Source: Desulfovibrio ferrophilus
Lineage (GTDB): Bacteria > Desulfobacterota > Desulfovibrionia > Desulfovibrionales > Desulfovibrionaceae
Assembly (NCBI RefSeq): GCF_003966735.1
Contig: NZ_AP017378.1
Span: forward strand, 496,001 to 560,000
DNA length: 64,000 bases
Direction: 5' to 3'
Shown here: piece after piece, positions 48,448-58,315 of the stretch
How the letters are laid out: every line of letters begins with the position of its first letter
Numbering within the stretch: the stretch's first letter is position 1
Program-made: the position numbers and the translations under genes
The notes under the pieces: generated by a model
Told to the model about the DNA's origin: nothing
Seen by the model: the letters and a program-made list of their open reading frames with translations, nothing else
Databases searched by the model: none

Positions 48448-51360
48448 TTATCTCGATTTCTCTTCGCAGCCGAAGGCATACGAACAGTATGTGCACCGAG
48501 GTCCCGGCATGGCTTCAAAGCGCGAGCAGCTGAGCATGTGGCGAACGACAAAGCGCACCATGGCCGGGGCGTATTCGCACACCGCAGTCTCTCTGGTCTC
48601 TTCACCAACTTTGGGCCCGAATAGCGAACGTTCCTGGCCGTTGTCGCGTAGTTCAACCCAGGCTGCGTTGTGCGGGGCCGCGCCTTTGTCCTGAAGGAAC
48701 AGCCAGGAATAGAGGGGAAGCTGGACACTGTTCAGCCGCTTAGCCAGCAGGGGCAACGGATCGGCGTCACCCGCCCGCCAAGCTAGAATTTCCTGCCAGA
48801 ATTCAGTGTCTGACCACAGGGACTGGGCCGGTGGCATGACTGCCCCTGTCTTGTAATCCAGAATGACGTGTCCTTCGGGGCGCTGGTCAACCCGATCGAA
48901 AAATCCGTGCACCGTTAGCAGGGTGCCATCCATGTCCAGGTTCGCCTGATGGCGCTTTTCCAGAGCCAGAATGGTGGTGTCGCCCGATTCGTCGATGAAT
49001 CTCGCCAGCCGTTGCCTTCCCGATGCCACAAGTCCACGGCGCATGTCATAGGGCATCTGGCGGAAGAATTCTTCATTTTCCAGCCGTTCCGAAAACAGGT
49101 CCTGGAGAGGGCGGGGGTCGAGGCTGGAGATGTCCATGCGCTGGTTCAGATACGGGTGGAAGAATTCGTTGAGTACCGCATGGACCAGTTGCCCCAATCC
49201 TGCGGGATCGCCAGCTTCACTGACTTCGTCGGGCTCGCGTAAAGGGGTCAGACGTTCATGGAAGAAACGCGCCGGACAGTGCAGATAGCTGTCCAGGAAC
49301 GTGGCCGAAAGGTCGGTGGTCCGCAGGACGTGGTCCAGCTTGTTCTGGATGGTCTCTGTCTTGTCGATGCCATACTGCACTTCGGGAATGCCTGCCACAG
49401 GAAGGGTGATGGATGTCAGCAGCTTGCCATCCGGTTGGACGACCTGGCCTCTTCGTTTTTCCTCGTCCCAGAGAAGTTGCTCCACGAATCGGCTGCGTAC
49501 GGCCTTGCCCGCACCCGGGCCTGCTCCATCCGCACCGGATTGGTAGAAGATGCAGGCTTCGTCAGCGCCAGCGATGAGGCGGTGGAAATTGTAGGCTGCC
49601 ACCAGACTGCGGTGTCGTCCATCAGGCAGGCCCAACAGACTGCGCAACGGATCAGGCAACAACGGATCGTAGGCGGGAGTGCCGGGGAGTTTGTCCTCGG
49701 TGGCGTCCAGCACCATGACCCGCGAAAAACGCAGCAGGCGCGATTCCAGCATCCCCATCACCTGCAGACCGGTGAGGGGTTCGGCCTCAAAGGGCACGCG
49801 TTCGGCTTCGAGCAATTGGCGCAAAATGGAAAAGAGTACCGAACGGCCATACCTGTCGTGGCTGATGCTGCTGTCAGTAATAGCAGGGACCACGGCGGAG
49901 GACAGGCGGAACAGGCACTCTGCGTCAATGGGGAAACGGTGCCAGTTTTCCACTCCATGCTCGGGGACCAGCGTCCGGGCCAGTGTGAGCAGGGCCTGAC
50001 CCAGTTCTGCCAAAGTGCTGGCGCTCTCGAAAGCGTCAAGGCAACCATTAAGGACGCTGCGCACGGCTTCCATGGCGTGCTCCGGGGAAACTCCCGGCGG
50101 CAAAGCTCCTTCGGGCAGGGATTCCCAATCCGGTTCCCATTCGCGTGGATCCAGATATTTTCCGCCACGGCGGACAAAGCGTTCCAGCTCGCGCAACATG
50201 CCCCGCACGGGCACTCCGGGCAGTGGTTCCAGCATTTTGACGTAGGGATGGCGGATCAGGGCGATGACCTCACGCCAGTAGTAGCGGCCCGGTTCGGCGG
50301 CGGTTTCCTGAAGCCGCAGCACCGTCTCGATGAGTCGGAACAGGCTTGAGCGGGAGAGAGGATAACCCATTGAAATATTGACATCTTTCTCGGGCAAATG
50401 ATGGAGTACGGGCATCAGGCAGGACGTGTCGGGGATGACCACAGCGGTGTCCGAGCGCTCAGAGACGTCCAACTCGTCCGAGAGTCGTGAGAGTTGGGAG
50501 TGCAGGTCGAAGCCTTCGAAAAATCGCAGAGTCGGCCGTCGGGTGCCCATATCTGGCCCGAAGTGTTGTATCTCCGTATCCCACAAGCGTAACCAGCGGA
50601 CATGCTCGGCGCAGGCCCAGTGGGTCTGTGCAGGCCGCTCGGCCAGAGCCGGGTCCGTGTGCAGGATGATCTCCGCCCCTTGCTGCCATAAGGCTTTGAA
50701 AATGGCTTCCTCTGCACCGGTCAGAGCATAGAAACCAACGATGAAGACTGTGCGTTGCTGCTCCTGCGTAGCGGCCTTGTCGGCGTGCGTCATGACTGCG
50801 CGGGCATCAAGTCCGGGGGTGGTCCATCCTCTCTCTGCCAGGGCTGCTTCGTATCCGGCGCTGATGTCGCCCAATTGTTCCAGCAGGGCAGCAGGGAGTT
50901 CCTGCACCTCACTGGTCATGTGGCTCAGGTTGGCAGGGGTGATTCCGTGCCGCGCCAGTTCTTCCATAAGGTCAGCCAGCAGCCGCCCCCACGGGAAGAA
51001 ATGTTCACGCTCCAGAGGTAGATTACCCAGCAGACCCCGACCTTCACGCCGGAGATTTTCGACAACACCGTACAGCAGACCGGCACGGTCCAAAGGTCCA
51101 GCAGTGATCAGGGGACGAGGATCAATAATTCGCCGCAGGCCGGGCAGCCATTCATTGACGGAGACCATGTTCGGCAGGAATAGGGGTTTGGAAAAACGCG
51201 GGTCGCGGCCCAGACGTTCCATGAGGTGGCGGCGTGGTCGCTGGTGCGGGAAGATGACCAACGTGTCGCGCATGTCGCCACCCGTGCGTTCCAGAAGCAG
51301 GTCGATCAGGGCTCCGATGCAGTCGCTACGCCAGTCGATGAGGGTGAAGGGCGTAGTCAT
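48448..51360 (-). CDS. addB: AddB-type ATP-dependent nuclease subunit (PD-(D/E)XK)
   Basis: The 970-residue product starts at ATG 51360, overlapping the DUF523 gene by four bases (ATGA). It has an inactive-helicase-like N-terminal region (DTLVIFPHQRPRRHLMERLG). The C-terminal PD-(D/E)XK nuclease (HVILDYKTGAVMP) is framed by iron-sulfur cysteines, one before (LHCPARFFHERL) and three after (CTYCSYAFGC). With AddA it resects double-strand ends and responds to Chi-like sites. The family layout and operon with a helicase-nuclease (AddA) support the assignment. Confidence 0.9.
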   Translation of the reverse strand: MTTPFTLIDWRSDCIGALIDLLLERTGGDMRDTLVIFPHQRPRRHLMERLGRDPRFSKPLFLPNMVSVNEWLPGLRRIIDPRPLITAGPLDRAGLLYGVVENLRREGRGLLGNLPLEREHFFPWGRLLADLMEELARHGITPANLSHMTSEVQELPAALLEQLGDISAGYEAALAERGWTTPGLDARAVMTHADKAATQEQQRTVFIVGFYALTGAEEAIFKALWQQGAEIILHTDPALAERPAQTHWACAEHVRWLRLWDTEIQHFGPDMGTRRPTLRFFEGFDLHSQLSRLSDELDVSERSDTAVVIPDTSCLMPVLHHLPEKDVNISMGYPLSRSSLFRLIETVLRLQETAAEPGRYYWREVIALIRHPYVKMLEPLPGVPVRGMLRELERFVRRGGKYLDPREWEPDWESLPEGALPPGVSPEHAMEAVRSVLNGCLDAFESASTLAELGQALLTLARTLVPEHGVENWHRFPIDAECLFRLSSAVVPAITDSSISHDRYGRSVLFSILRQLLEAERVPFEAEPLTGLQVMGMLESRLLRFSRVMVLDATEDKLPGTPAYDPLLPDPLRSLLGLPDGRHRSLVAAYNFHRLIAGADEACIFYQSGADGAGPGAGKAVRSRFVEQLLWDEEKRRGQVVQPDGKLLTSITLPVAGIPEVQYGIDKTETIQNKLDHVLRTTDLSATFLDSYLHCPARFFHERLTPLREPDEVSEAGDPAGLGQLVHAVLNEFFHPYLNQRMDISSLDPRPLQDLFSERLENEEFFRQMPYDMRRGLVASGRQRLARFIDESGDTTILALEKRHQANLDMDGTLLTVHGFFDRVDQRPEGHVILDYKTGAVMPPAQSLWSDTEFWQEILAWRAGDADPLPLLAKRLNSVQLPLYSWLFLQDKGAAPHNAAWVELRDNGQERSLFGPKVGEETRETAVCEYAPAMVRFVVRHMLSCSRFEAMPGPRCTYCSYAFGCEEKSR

Positions 51361-51812
51361 GACTCATCCTCCACATCCAATTCAGTGAGCATTAGATATT
51401 CATGCTTGAGCAGCAACTCGGCGAAGATTCCGTTGCCGGGGATCAATGCGCCGCTGAATGAACCGTCATAGATCTGAGTGTAACCGCAGGATGGGGAGCG
51501 GGACTTGAGAATGGCATGGGTGGCGCCGAACAATTGCGATAGGCGGAGGGCCTCGGCAGCACCGCGGGTAAAGGCTTCCGTCAGGTTCTGGCCTTCTGTG
51601 TTCATTACGCGTCCCTGTTGCAGTTCACAGCAGGCTCGTGGGGTGGGAAGCCCTCCCAGTTGTTCCGGGCACACGGGCAGGGCGCGCCCCTGGCGCAGGA
51701 GTTCCAGAACAGTCTCAACGGGCGTGGATTGTCCGTCGTAGCGGCAGTTCACCCCGGCCAGACAGGCGCTGACGAGGTAGCGCTTGTTATTCTTCAGGGG
51801 ATTGTCGGTCAT
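51357..51812 (-). CDS. DUF523-family protein between addA and addB
   Basis: The 151-residue product (ATG 51812) has the family's cysteine motifs: LVSACLAGVNCRYDG, PVCPEQLGGLPTPR, ACCELQQG and LKSRSPSCGYTQIYDG. These look like a redox- or metal-binding set, but the function of the family is unknown. It overlaps addA upstream and addB downstream by four bases each, so all three are translationally coupled. A link to recombination is suggested by this arrangement only. Confidence 0.9.
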   Translation of the reverse strand: MTDNPLKNNKRYLVSACLAGVNCRYDGQSTPVETVLELLRQGRALPVCPEQLGGLPTPRACCELQQGRVMNTEGQNLTEAFTRGAAEALRLSQLFGATHAILKSRSPSCGYTQIYDGSFSGALIPGNGIFAELLLKHEYLMLTELDVEDES

Positions 51813-53875
51813 GGCCGTACCTCTGTAAGGCTTCGTTGGTCCAGATAGACGATGACGGCGCGCATGGTTGGAGCCACATTGTCCATGGCAGCCAGAAGCT
51901 TCATGTAGCGCCGGACCTGATCCCTGTGCGCCGGATCCGGGGTGCCGGTCTTGTATTCCACGACGATGGTCTCGTCCGGGTCCAGCACCAGCAGGTCGGG
52001 GCGATGTTCGTTGCCCTCGGCATCCAGGATGGGACACTCGGGCAATCCGCGTTTCACCCAGCCTTGGAAATTGGGAAGCTCAACGGCCCAGCGGAGTATG
52101 CCTTCCACTTCGGCCTGGATGGTTGACCGGGATTCGTCGCCCGGGGGCAGGATATCGGCATGGGTGCTGATGGCAGCGCGAACAGCCTGTGTGGTGTCGG
52201 CGATGCCGGATGAGCCCAGCCGGTCCATGGCATCGTGAATCAGTGTGCCACGTGCGCGGGCGTCATAGGTGGGGCCACCGCCCAGCAGGGCGTCCAGAGG
52301 GGCATCCAGTGCAAAATGACGGTGAATTTTCAGGCGGGGCAGCCAGGACATGGGTGCCTCGGGTTCGCCGCTGATCGCTGGATCGGAGGGGGCGAGGCTG
52401 GCTTCGGTACTGTCCTGATCGCCTTGTGCGAGGGCCTTGTCGCTGGCTTCGGGGCGTTGACCGTGTTCATAGACTGGATGGCTCCCGCTTTCGTCAAAGG
52501 GATGATGGGCCAGCAGAATTTCCAGGGCCTTTACAAAGGGGCGGATTTTGGTGCGGGAGCTACCGGTCAGCAGGGCATAGAGCTCTTCTTCCGGGCGGGT
52601 CCAGGCCACGTACAGCAGGTTCAGCTGCTCCAGCAGGGTGCGTGAGGCCAGCTCCCAGTATGTGTCGTCCATTTCCTTGCATGGGGGAGCCAGTAGGCGC
52701 ATGCCCTGAAATTCAAAGGGCACAGGGGCGTCGCCGGTGCTGAATCGCCAGTGATGGAAGGGTACGACCACCACCGGGAACTGCAGGCCTTTGGATTGGT
52801 GCATGGTCATGATTCGCACGGCGTCTACCGTGTCGGGCAGAGGTACCTTTTCCTCTCCACCGCTGGCGTCCCAGTATTCCAGGAAAGCGGCGATGGACTG
52901 CCGCCCGACTTGTTCGGCGGCGTGCACCACCTCCATGAAGCGGCGCACGAAGGCTGCGTCCTGCGGATGGCGCTCCAGCACGCCGAAGTCGGCTACGGCC
53001 TCGGTGACCATGTCGTATGGCGTCATGAAACCGGCTTTTTTCACGTAGCGAGAGACGAAGCGCGCTGAAATTTCGGGGAAATCCTTCTGGAACTTTGGGT
53101 AGAGGGAGCCACGATCCCTCTCTGCCAGCCAGTTGGTGAGATCATCTTTGGCGATTCCGGCGCGGCTCAGGAAGATTTCATCGCCGGACAGGAATTCCCA
53201 TAGAGCCAGGTCGTCCAGCGGATAGTCAAGAAAACGGAGCAGAGCCGTCAACTGTCGCACCAGCGGATGTTCGGCAAGGCGCAGGCTGTTTTCGGTGATG
53301 ACGGGGATGCCCCAATCAATGAGCCAGCTTGCCACCAGTGCGGCCTCGCTGTTGGAACGCACCAGTACGGCCATATCCGCCGGGCGTCGGCGGGTGGTCA
53401 AATCCTCGAACAGGGATTGCATCTCTCGGCGGACGGCCTCCATCAGGTCATCCTTTGTCTCGGCCTCGATACGGGACAGGCGCACATAGCCAGTGGCCTT
53501 GTAGGTCTTGTTCGGGATTTTTTGAGCGGCTCCGGCAAAAGCGGTCTCTATGGCTGTACCCAGTTGGTGCATGGCCGGTTCGGGCGCATTGCCCAGCATG
53601 GCCTCGGCCATGGCAAAAGCCGTATCCGGCTCTTCCAATGGGCCAAAGAGGGCATTGTTGAACTGGATGATTTCCGGTCGGCTGCGCCAGTTATGGGGCA
53701 GGGTGCTTGTCTGGACCGAGGTCATGGCGGTCAGCGAGGGCTGGGTCATGACCTCGTCGAAAAGTCGTGCGTCGCCGCCTCGCCAGCCGTAGATGGCCTG
53801 TTTGACATCGCCGACAAGGAAGGTCCCCCCCCCTTGGACAGGCATTCCTCGGCCAGGGGACTCATGGCTCCCCAT
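51809..53875 (-). CDS. addA: AddA/UvrD-type helicase-nuclease, C-terminal half (frameshifted)
   Basis: This frame holds the second half of a UvrD-like helicase from motif III on: TFLVGDVKQAIYGWRGGD, IMTMHQSKGLQFPVVVVPF (motif V), LLYVAWTRPEEELYALL (motif VI) and a C-terminal nuclease core (TIVVEYKTGTPDPAHRDQVRRYMKLL). Homology begins only at about 53835. The upstream part to 53875 is read in the wrong frame relative to the other half. The two halves would join if the nine-base G tract (53825-53833) had ten bases. Confidence 0.85.
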   Translation of the reverse strand: MGSHESPGRGMPVQGGGTFLVGDVKQAIYGWRGGDARLFDEVMTQPSLTAMTSVQTSTLPHNWRSRPEIIQFNNALFGPLEEPDTAFAMAEAMLGNAPEPAMHQLGTAIETAFAGAAQKIPNKTYKATGYVRLSRIEAETKDDLMEAVRREMQSLFEDLTTRRRPADMAVLVRSNSEAALVASWLIDWGIPVITENSLRLAEHPLVRQLTALLRFLDYPLDDLALWEFLSGDEIFLSRAGIAKDDLTNWLAERDRGSLYPKFQKDFPEISARFVSRYVKKAGFMTPYDMVTEAVADFGVLERHPQDAAFVRRFMEVVHAAEQVGRQSIAAFLEYWDASGGEEKVPLPDTVDAVRIMTMHQSKGLQFPVVVVPFHHWRFSTGDAPVPFEFQGMRLLAPPCKEMDDTYWELASRTLLEQLNLLYVAWTRPEEELYALLTGSSRTKIRPFVKALEILLAHHPFDESGSHPVYEHGQRPEASDKALAQGDQDSTEASLAPSDPAISGEPEAPMSWLPRLKIHRHFALDAPLDALLGGGPTYDARARGTLIHDAMDRLGSSGIADTTQAVRAAISTHADILPPGDESRSTIQAEVEGILRWAVELPNFQGWVKRGLPECPILDAEGNEHRPDLLVLDPDETIVVEYKTGTPDPAHRDQVRRYMKLLAAMDNVAPTMRAVIVYLDQRSLTEVRP

Positions 53876-55014
53876 TGGTCACGGCTGGTATCCTGAAATT
53901 CGTCCACCAGCATATAGCGCAGGCGGGCACCCATGCGGCAGAAGGCATCAGGTACGCCGAATTCCCCGGCCAGCAGGCCACAGGCAATGCCGGGGCAGAT
54001 GGCAGAGAGCAGGACATTACGCTCGCGCATGACCCGGATGGTTTCGGCAGCAACAAGGTCCGCCAGACGGATGAAGCCTGACCAATTGCGGGCGCTCTCC
54101 AGCAGTTTGCGGCCACGCCGGTATTCCTCATGGGCCATTTGCAGGTTGGCATAGGCCAGTTCCTGTTGCGATCCCACGGCCCCCAGTGACGATTTGTTTA
54201 CGCAGGCTTCAAAGGTGTCCTTCTCGATCATGGTCGAGGTGGGAACAGGGTCGTGTTCGCCGTGGGTCAGGCACTTGTCCAGGAAGTTGAGGAAATGCTT
54301 TTTGACGTTCAACCCTTCAAGCACCGGAGGGAAGGCTTGAGCCGCGATCAGGAAATCCTGGCGCAGCGGGGCGATGGACCGGTGCAGAAGTTCGGGGTCG
54401 GTAATGTATTCGGTTCTGTCCGTCAGTCGGAAACGCAACAGTTCCAGCAGGCGTGTGCGAAACCCGTTGCCGGGCATGAAGCCGGGGCGGTTTTCCAGGC
54501 GCAACATGGTGGAGAGTGCTGTCTCCAACAGTTGGCGTTCCTCGCCATCAGCGGCTTCGGCGCGCAGGGCTATGCTGTCGAAGGCTTCGTCGAACAGTTC
54601 CGCCGGATCGAAGAGCATTTCGAAGTCCGGGGCTACGCCTACTTCCAGTGCGAAAATGCGCATGATCAGTGTCAGCAGGCTATCGATGGTCCGGATATTC
54701 AACTGATGGTAATGTCGGAGGATACGCTCCAGCCACAGGGCTGCGACCTCCGGCTGACAGGCTGTAGCCGGGCCATCTGTATTGCCCAGTGCACGGTCCT
54801 TGAGGGAGCCGATGACACGCTCCTTCATTTCCGCAGCTGCCTTGTTGGTGAAGGTTACGGCCAGGATTTCGGGCCAACCGTAGTCTTCGGTGCTGGCCTG
54901 CCCGCAGACTGCGGGAAGTGTGCCGGAACTGGAACCCAGAAGGAGTCCCAAAAAGCGTGCTGTGAGCGCGTATGTTTTGCCGGAACCGGCGGAAGCCTTG
55001 ACTTGTTCGAGCAT
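53746..55014 (-). CDS. addA: AddA/UvrD-type helicase-nuclease, N-terminal half (frameshifted)
   Basis: The 422-codon frame starts at ATG 55014 and carries Walker A (ASAGSGKTYAL), motif Ia (VTFTNKAAAEMKERV) and Walker B/motif II (LVDEFQDTSRDQW). It breaks after CLSKGGG where the homologous sequence should continue into the VGDVKQ motif. After the G tract its last 18 residues are frame-shift noise. Together with the 51809-53875 frame it makes one full AddA of about 1065 residues. Sequencing error, phase variation and slippage expression are all open. Confidence 0.85.
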   Translation of the reverse strand: MLEQVKASAGSGKTYALTARFLGLLLGSSSGTLPAVCGQASTEDYGWPEILAVTFTNKAAAEMKERVIGSLKDRALGNTDGPATACQPEVAALWLERILRHYHQLNIRTIDSLLTLIMRIFALEVGVAPDFEMLFDPAELFDEAFDSIALRAEAADGEERQLLETALSTMLRLENRPGFMPGNGFRTRLLELLRFRLTDRTEYITDPELLHRSIAPLRQDFLIAAQAFPPVLEGLNVKKHFLNFLDKCLTHGEHDPVPTSTMIEKDTFEACVNKSSLGAVGSQQELAYANLQMAHEEYRRGRKLLESARNWSGFIRLADLVAAETIRVMRERNVLLSAICPGIACGLLAGEFGVPDAFCRMGARLRYMLVDEFQDTSRDQWGAMSPLAEECLSKGGGPSLSAMSNRPSTAGEAATHDFSTRS

Positions 55015-55075
55015 GATTGAGCCGGGGCTGAAATGTTATGGAAGTGATCGTGTTTTTATGACGCGGGTGATTCGA

Positions 55076-55981
55076 TTACGAACCGCCTCTTCGGGAACGC
55101 TGAGGTAGTGCTGGTGCCGGGCCACCATTGGCCTTGCGTCCATCCCAGACGATGAGCCCCACGGCGCCAAGAATCAGCAGGCTGCCCATGTAGCCCGACG
55201 CCGTGAAGCGCTCACCCCACCAGGCATAGGCCGTGACTGCTGCCACAAGGGGTTCGATGGTTGCCACCACCGAGGCTCGCGTGGCCTCGATGTGTTTGAG
55301 CCCTGCAAAGTACGCCGTGTACGCCCCCCAGGTGGAGAGCATCGCCACTGTGACGATGGCCAGCCAGGCTTCAGGTGTCTTGTGGTGGAACTCCACAAAG
55401 GGAAACAGCACGATGGCCCCCAGCGGCAGGCTGTACAGGAAAAGTTGTGGCGTACTGTATTTGGGCTGCAGGCGTTTCCCGAAAATATAATACATGGCGT
55501 AGGTTACGCCCGATAGAATTCCGAAAACAAGGGCTTTCATCGTGACCGTACTGTCCGCGCCGAGCACTCCGCTGACGGCTGCTACGCCAGCCAGGGTGGC
55601 GGCTACTGCGGCCAGTTTAGCGGCGCTCATGCGTTCGCCCAGAAAGCCCCAGGCCATGAGTGCCACCCAGGCCGGGGCTGTATACATCAGTACAGATGCC
55701 AGGGCCGCGCCGCCTGATTCGATGGCCAATTGGTAGAACCCGTAAAAAGCAGCGATGCACAGCAGGCCGAACCCGGCAACCATGGGTCGGTCAGCGGTAT
55801 CAATGTGGGTATTGCCCTGGCGCAGAGCCTGAAAGCAGAATGGGATGAACGGGATGATGCAGCGCCAGAAGGCAACTTCCAGGGGGTCAATCCCTTGGGA
55901 AAAGGCATAGCGGGCAACCGGGCCCAGCGAGCCCCACATCATTGCTGCGAGGAGGACGAAAACATATCCGCGGGCGGCCAT
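55076..55981 (-). CDS. EamA/DMT-family transporter
   Basis: The 301-residue product has ten predicted membrane segments in two EamA halves: GYVFVLLAAMMWGSLGPVARYAFSQ, LASVLMYTAPAWVALMAWGFLGERMSAAKLAAVAATLAGV in the first, and KALVFGILSGVTYAMYYIFGKRLQP to ASVVATIEPLVAAVTAYAWWGERFTASGYMGSLLILGAVG in the second. It is an inner-membrane drug/metabolite-type exporter of unknown substrate. It is separated from addA by about 60 bases and oriented the same way. Confidence 0.93.
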   Translation of the reverse strand: MAARGYVFVLLAAMMWGSLGPVARYAFSQGIDPLEVAFWRCIIPFIPFCFQALRQGNTHIDTADRPMVAGFGLLCIAAFYGFYQLAIESGGAALASVLMYTAPAWVALMAWGFLGERMSAAKLAAVAATLAGVAAVSGVLGADSTVTMKALVFGILSGVTYAMYYIFGKRLQPKYSTPQLFLYSLPLGAIVLFPFVEFHHKTPEAWLAIVTVAMLSTWGAYTAYFAGLKHIEATRASVVATIEPLVAAVTAYAWWGERFTASGYMGSLLILGAVGLIVWDGRKANGGPAPALPQRSRRGGS

Positions 55982-56062
55982 GGAGTTTCCTTGTGCGGGT
56001 TAAAGAACAACCCGCAGAGTGTGGCCGCAAGCGGTGCGAAAATCAACCGCAAAAGGTGATGG

Positions 56063-58207
56063 TTATTGCTCCTTTTTCTTTCCGCCAAAGATATCCTGAA
56101 TGCCGGTGCCTATTCCCTTGAGCAGGTCCTTGCCAACGTTTCCGGCACCCTTGCCGAGATTGACGGGCACATTGATGATTCCCTTTGCCGTTTCTTCCAG
56201 GAAAGCCACGGTGTCCAGAGATATGGAGGGATCCGTCCAGTTTCCCCTGATGGTCACGGGGATTTTGGGCAGGGCAGTGATATCCACCGTGGCGCGATAG
56301 TCGATTTGCTTATTGGGCAGGTCCACAAGTCCTGAGCCTACGGCACCCAGTCCGTCGGCAGCCAGGGCTGTGTCGCTGGTACTGACAATACCATTCTTGA
56401 TGGAGAAACTGGCGGTGATGTCCTTGTATGGTTGCTGTTTCTTGATCTTGGCTTCGCGGCCTTGAGGGTCGGTTTCCTTGGCTTTCTTGAGTACGGATTC
56501 CGGCAGGATTTGGAAGCCCTTGAAGACTCCGTCGTGCAAGGCCACCTTGGCATTTCCGTTCAGGGTTTTGGATAGGGTTTTCCAGTCTTCCCCGATGCTC
56601 GAAAGTGTCAACGAAAGATTGGTTACACCGGTGACCTTTTCTTCGCCGATCAGATCTTTCAGGAAGCCACCCAGCATGAAGTTGGAGAGTCCCAGATCCA
56701 GGTTCGTCTTTGTTGTATTGCTTCGCATGTCTGCGCTGATATTAGTGTCGATGGCCCCACCGTAAAGTGCTGCTGAGAACGGAGTGATGCGGATCAGACC
56801 ATCCTTGGCTTTGATGGTGACGCTGGTGTCGGTCAGGCGCAGGTTGTAAATGACAAGACTGCCGACCTTGAGGGTGCCGTCCATATCCAGGGCGCGTAAC
56901 TCTTCCTTGGGGAGGCCGCTGGACTTGGCCTTGCCTGTGTCTGCTTTCTGCTTCTTGGTTTGGTCCGGAGCCTCTTTCTTGTCGTTTTCCGCGGTTTTTT
57001 TCTTTTGCTCAGGGGGCAGGTAGCGGTCCACGTTCAGGGTGTCGGCCTTCAGGTCGAACTGCACCGTGGGCTTGTCGAAATTGAAGACGCTGGCCGACCC
57101 GGAAAGAGAGGTCTCGTCCAGTTTCATGTCCAGGTGCTTGACCGTGACTGAGTTGGTGGTGGCGGTGGCCTCAATGGAGCCCGAGGCCTGCTGTAGGGCT
57201 GCTGGATCGGTGGTTTCAACGGCTGGCAGGTCCAGGGCCTGCATGATTTTCTTGGGGTTGAATTCCTCAAAATTCAATGTGGTTCGGACTACGGGTTCTG
57301 TGTCAAACTGTTCGACCTGCAGGTCTCCATTGAGTTTCATGCCCATGGCTTCCAGACGCAGGCCAAGGACTTTCAATGAGCTCGTGTTCAGATCGATGAG
57401 GATGTCGCCAGCGAGGCTGGCATCCACGTGTTCGCCCGGAAGTGGTTTTCCGTCTGCGGCGAGTTTCAGGATGACATCACGCAGTGATGGCGTGGTGAAA
57501 TCCTTGCTCAGGTCAGCCTCAGCGGTAACGCTTAGGTTGCCACTGACAGGGGGTTCGGCAGCTTCCGCATTGGTGGAAAAACTGAACGTGAAGGATTGGC
57601 CCAAAGCCATGGGGCCTGTGGTGAGGTTCATTTTGGACAGGCTGGCGCGTTGTCCGTTTCCGGCATCGCTCCAGGTCAGGTTGGCATCGGAAATTTCAAC
57701 GCTTCCCACTGCCAGGCCTGCCAGTCCCAGGTTCGTCGCCTTATCCATGTCCGATGGAGGGGAGGAAGGAGTCTGGGAACTGTTGGTTTTGGCTGGGGCT
57801 GAACTATTCGTCAGGTCATCCCAGTTGCTGATGCCTTGCTTGTTGCGCTCCAGATTCAGGCTCAGCCCTTCGATATTCAGGGTTTTGACCTGGATATCCT
57901 TGGAGAGCAAAGGCAGTAGTCTGACCTTGACGTTCGTTCGTTTGATTTCGGCAAAGGGAGTGTCCCCGAACCCGGGGGCATTGGAAAGGGAAATGGGGCC
58001 AAGTTCCATGCCCAGCCAGGGGAAGACGGAGATGCCCACGTCTCCCTTGAAGACTAATTGGCGGCCTGTTTGGCTCCGGACGAGATCAGATAATTCGCTC
58101 TTGATGCGTTCCGTGTCTACCACGGAATAGAGAACTGCCCCGGTTGCCACGACAAGCACCACGGCGACACCTGCCAGTATGGCAGAGATTTTGACGATTT
58201 TTTTCAT
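56063..58207 (-). CDS. AsmA-family envelope protein
   Basis: The 714-residue protein has one N-terminal membrane anchor (ISAILAGVAVVLVVATGAVLYSVVD) followed by the AsmA N-terminal signature (SQTGRQLVFKGDVGISVFPWLGMELGPISLSNAPGF). A long periplasmic beta-rich domain follows, and the AsmA C-terminal domain (IRITPFSAALYGGAID, NGNAKVALHDGVFKGFQIL) is near residues 480-620. AsmA-like proteins move lipids between inner and outer membranes. Lys-rich and Gly-rich low-complexity parts occur at ~390-420 and at the C-terminus (DIFGGKKKEQ). ATG 58207 follows GAGAGGGCTTC. Confidence 0.9.
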   Translation of the reverse strand: MKKIVKISAILAGVAVVLVVATGAVLYSVVDTERIKSELSDLVRSQTGRQLVFKGDVGISVFPWLGMELGPISLSNAPGFGDTPFAEIKRTNVKVRLLPLLSKDIQVKTLNIEGLSLNLERNKQGISNWDDLTNSSAPAKTNSSQTPSSPPSDMDKATNLGLAGLAVGSVEISDANLTWSDAGNGQRASLSKMNLTTGPMALGQSFTFSFSTNAEAAEPPVSGNLSVTAEADLSKDFTTPSLRDVILKLAADGKPLPGEHVDASLAGDILIDLNTSSLKVLGLRLEAMGMKLNGDLQVEQFDTEPVVRTTLNFEEFNPKKIMQALDLPAVETTDPAALQQASGSIEATATTNSVTVKHLDMKLDETSLSGSASVFNFDKPTVQFDLKADTLNVDRYLPPEQKKKTAENDKKEAPDQTKKQKADTGKAKSSGLPKEELRALDMDGTLKVGSLVIYNLRLTDTSVTIKAKDGLIRITPFSAALYGGAIDTNISADMRSNTTKTNLDLGLSNFMLGGFLKDLIGEEKVTGVTNLSLTLSSIGEDWKTLSKTLNGNAKVALHDGVFKGFQILPESVLKKAKETDPQGREAKIKKQQPYKDITASFSIKNGIVSTSDTALAADGLGAVGSGLVDLPNKQIDYRATVDITALPKIPVTIRGNWTDPSISLDTVAFLEETAKGIINVPVNLGKGAGNVGKDLLKGIGTGIQDIFGGKKKEQ

Positions 58208-58315
58208 GAAGCCCTCTCGGTATCACTTTGTTCGGCTGAAGATACAAACCGTAGCAAAGACATGTTACCCCCGTTTCAGGGGGCTTTCAACCAGGAAGGG
58301 CGTAAGAGATGTCAA

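Noticed and set aside
49258-50349. 363-codon plus-strand frame inside addB
   Set aside because: It lies wholly antisense to a recognisable nuclease subunit and shows no domain pattern.
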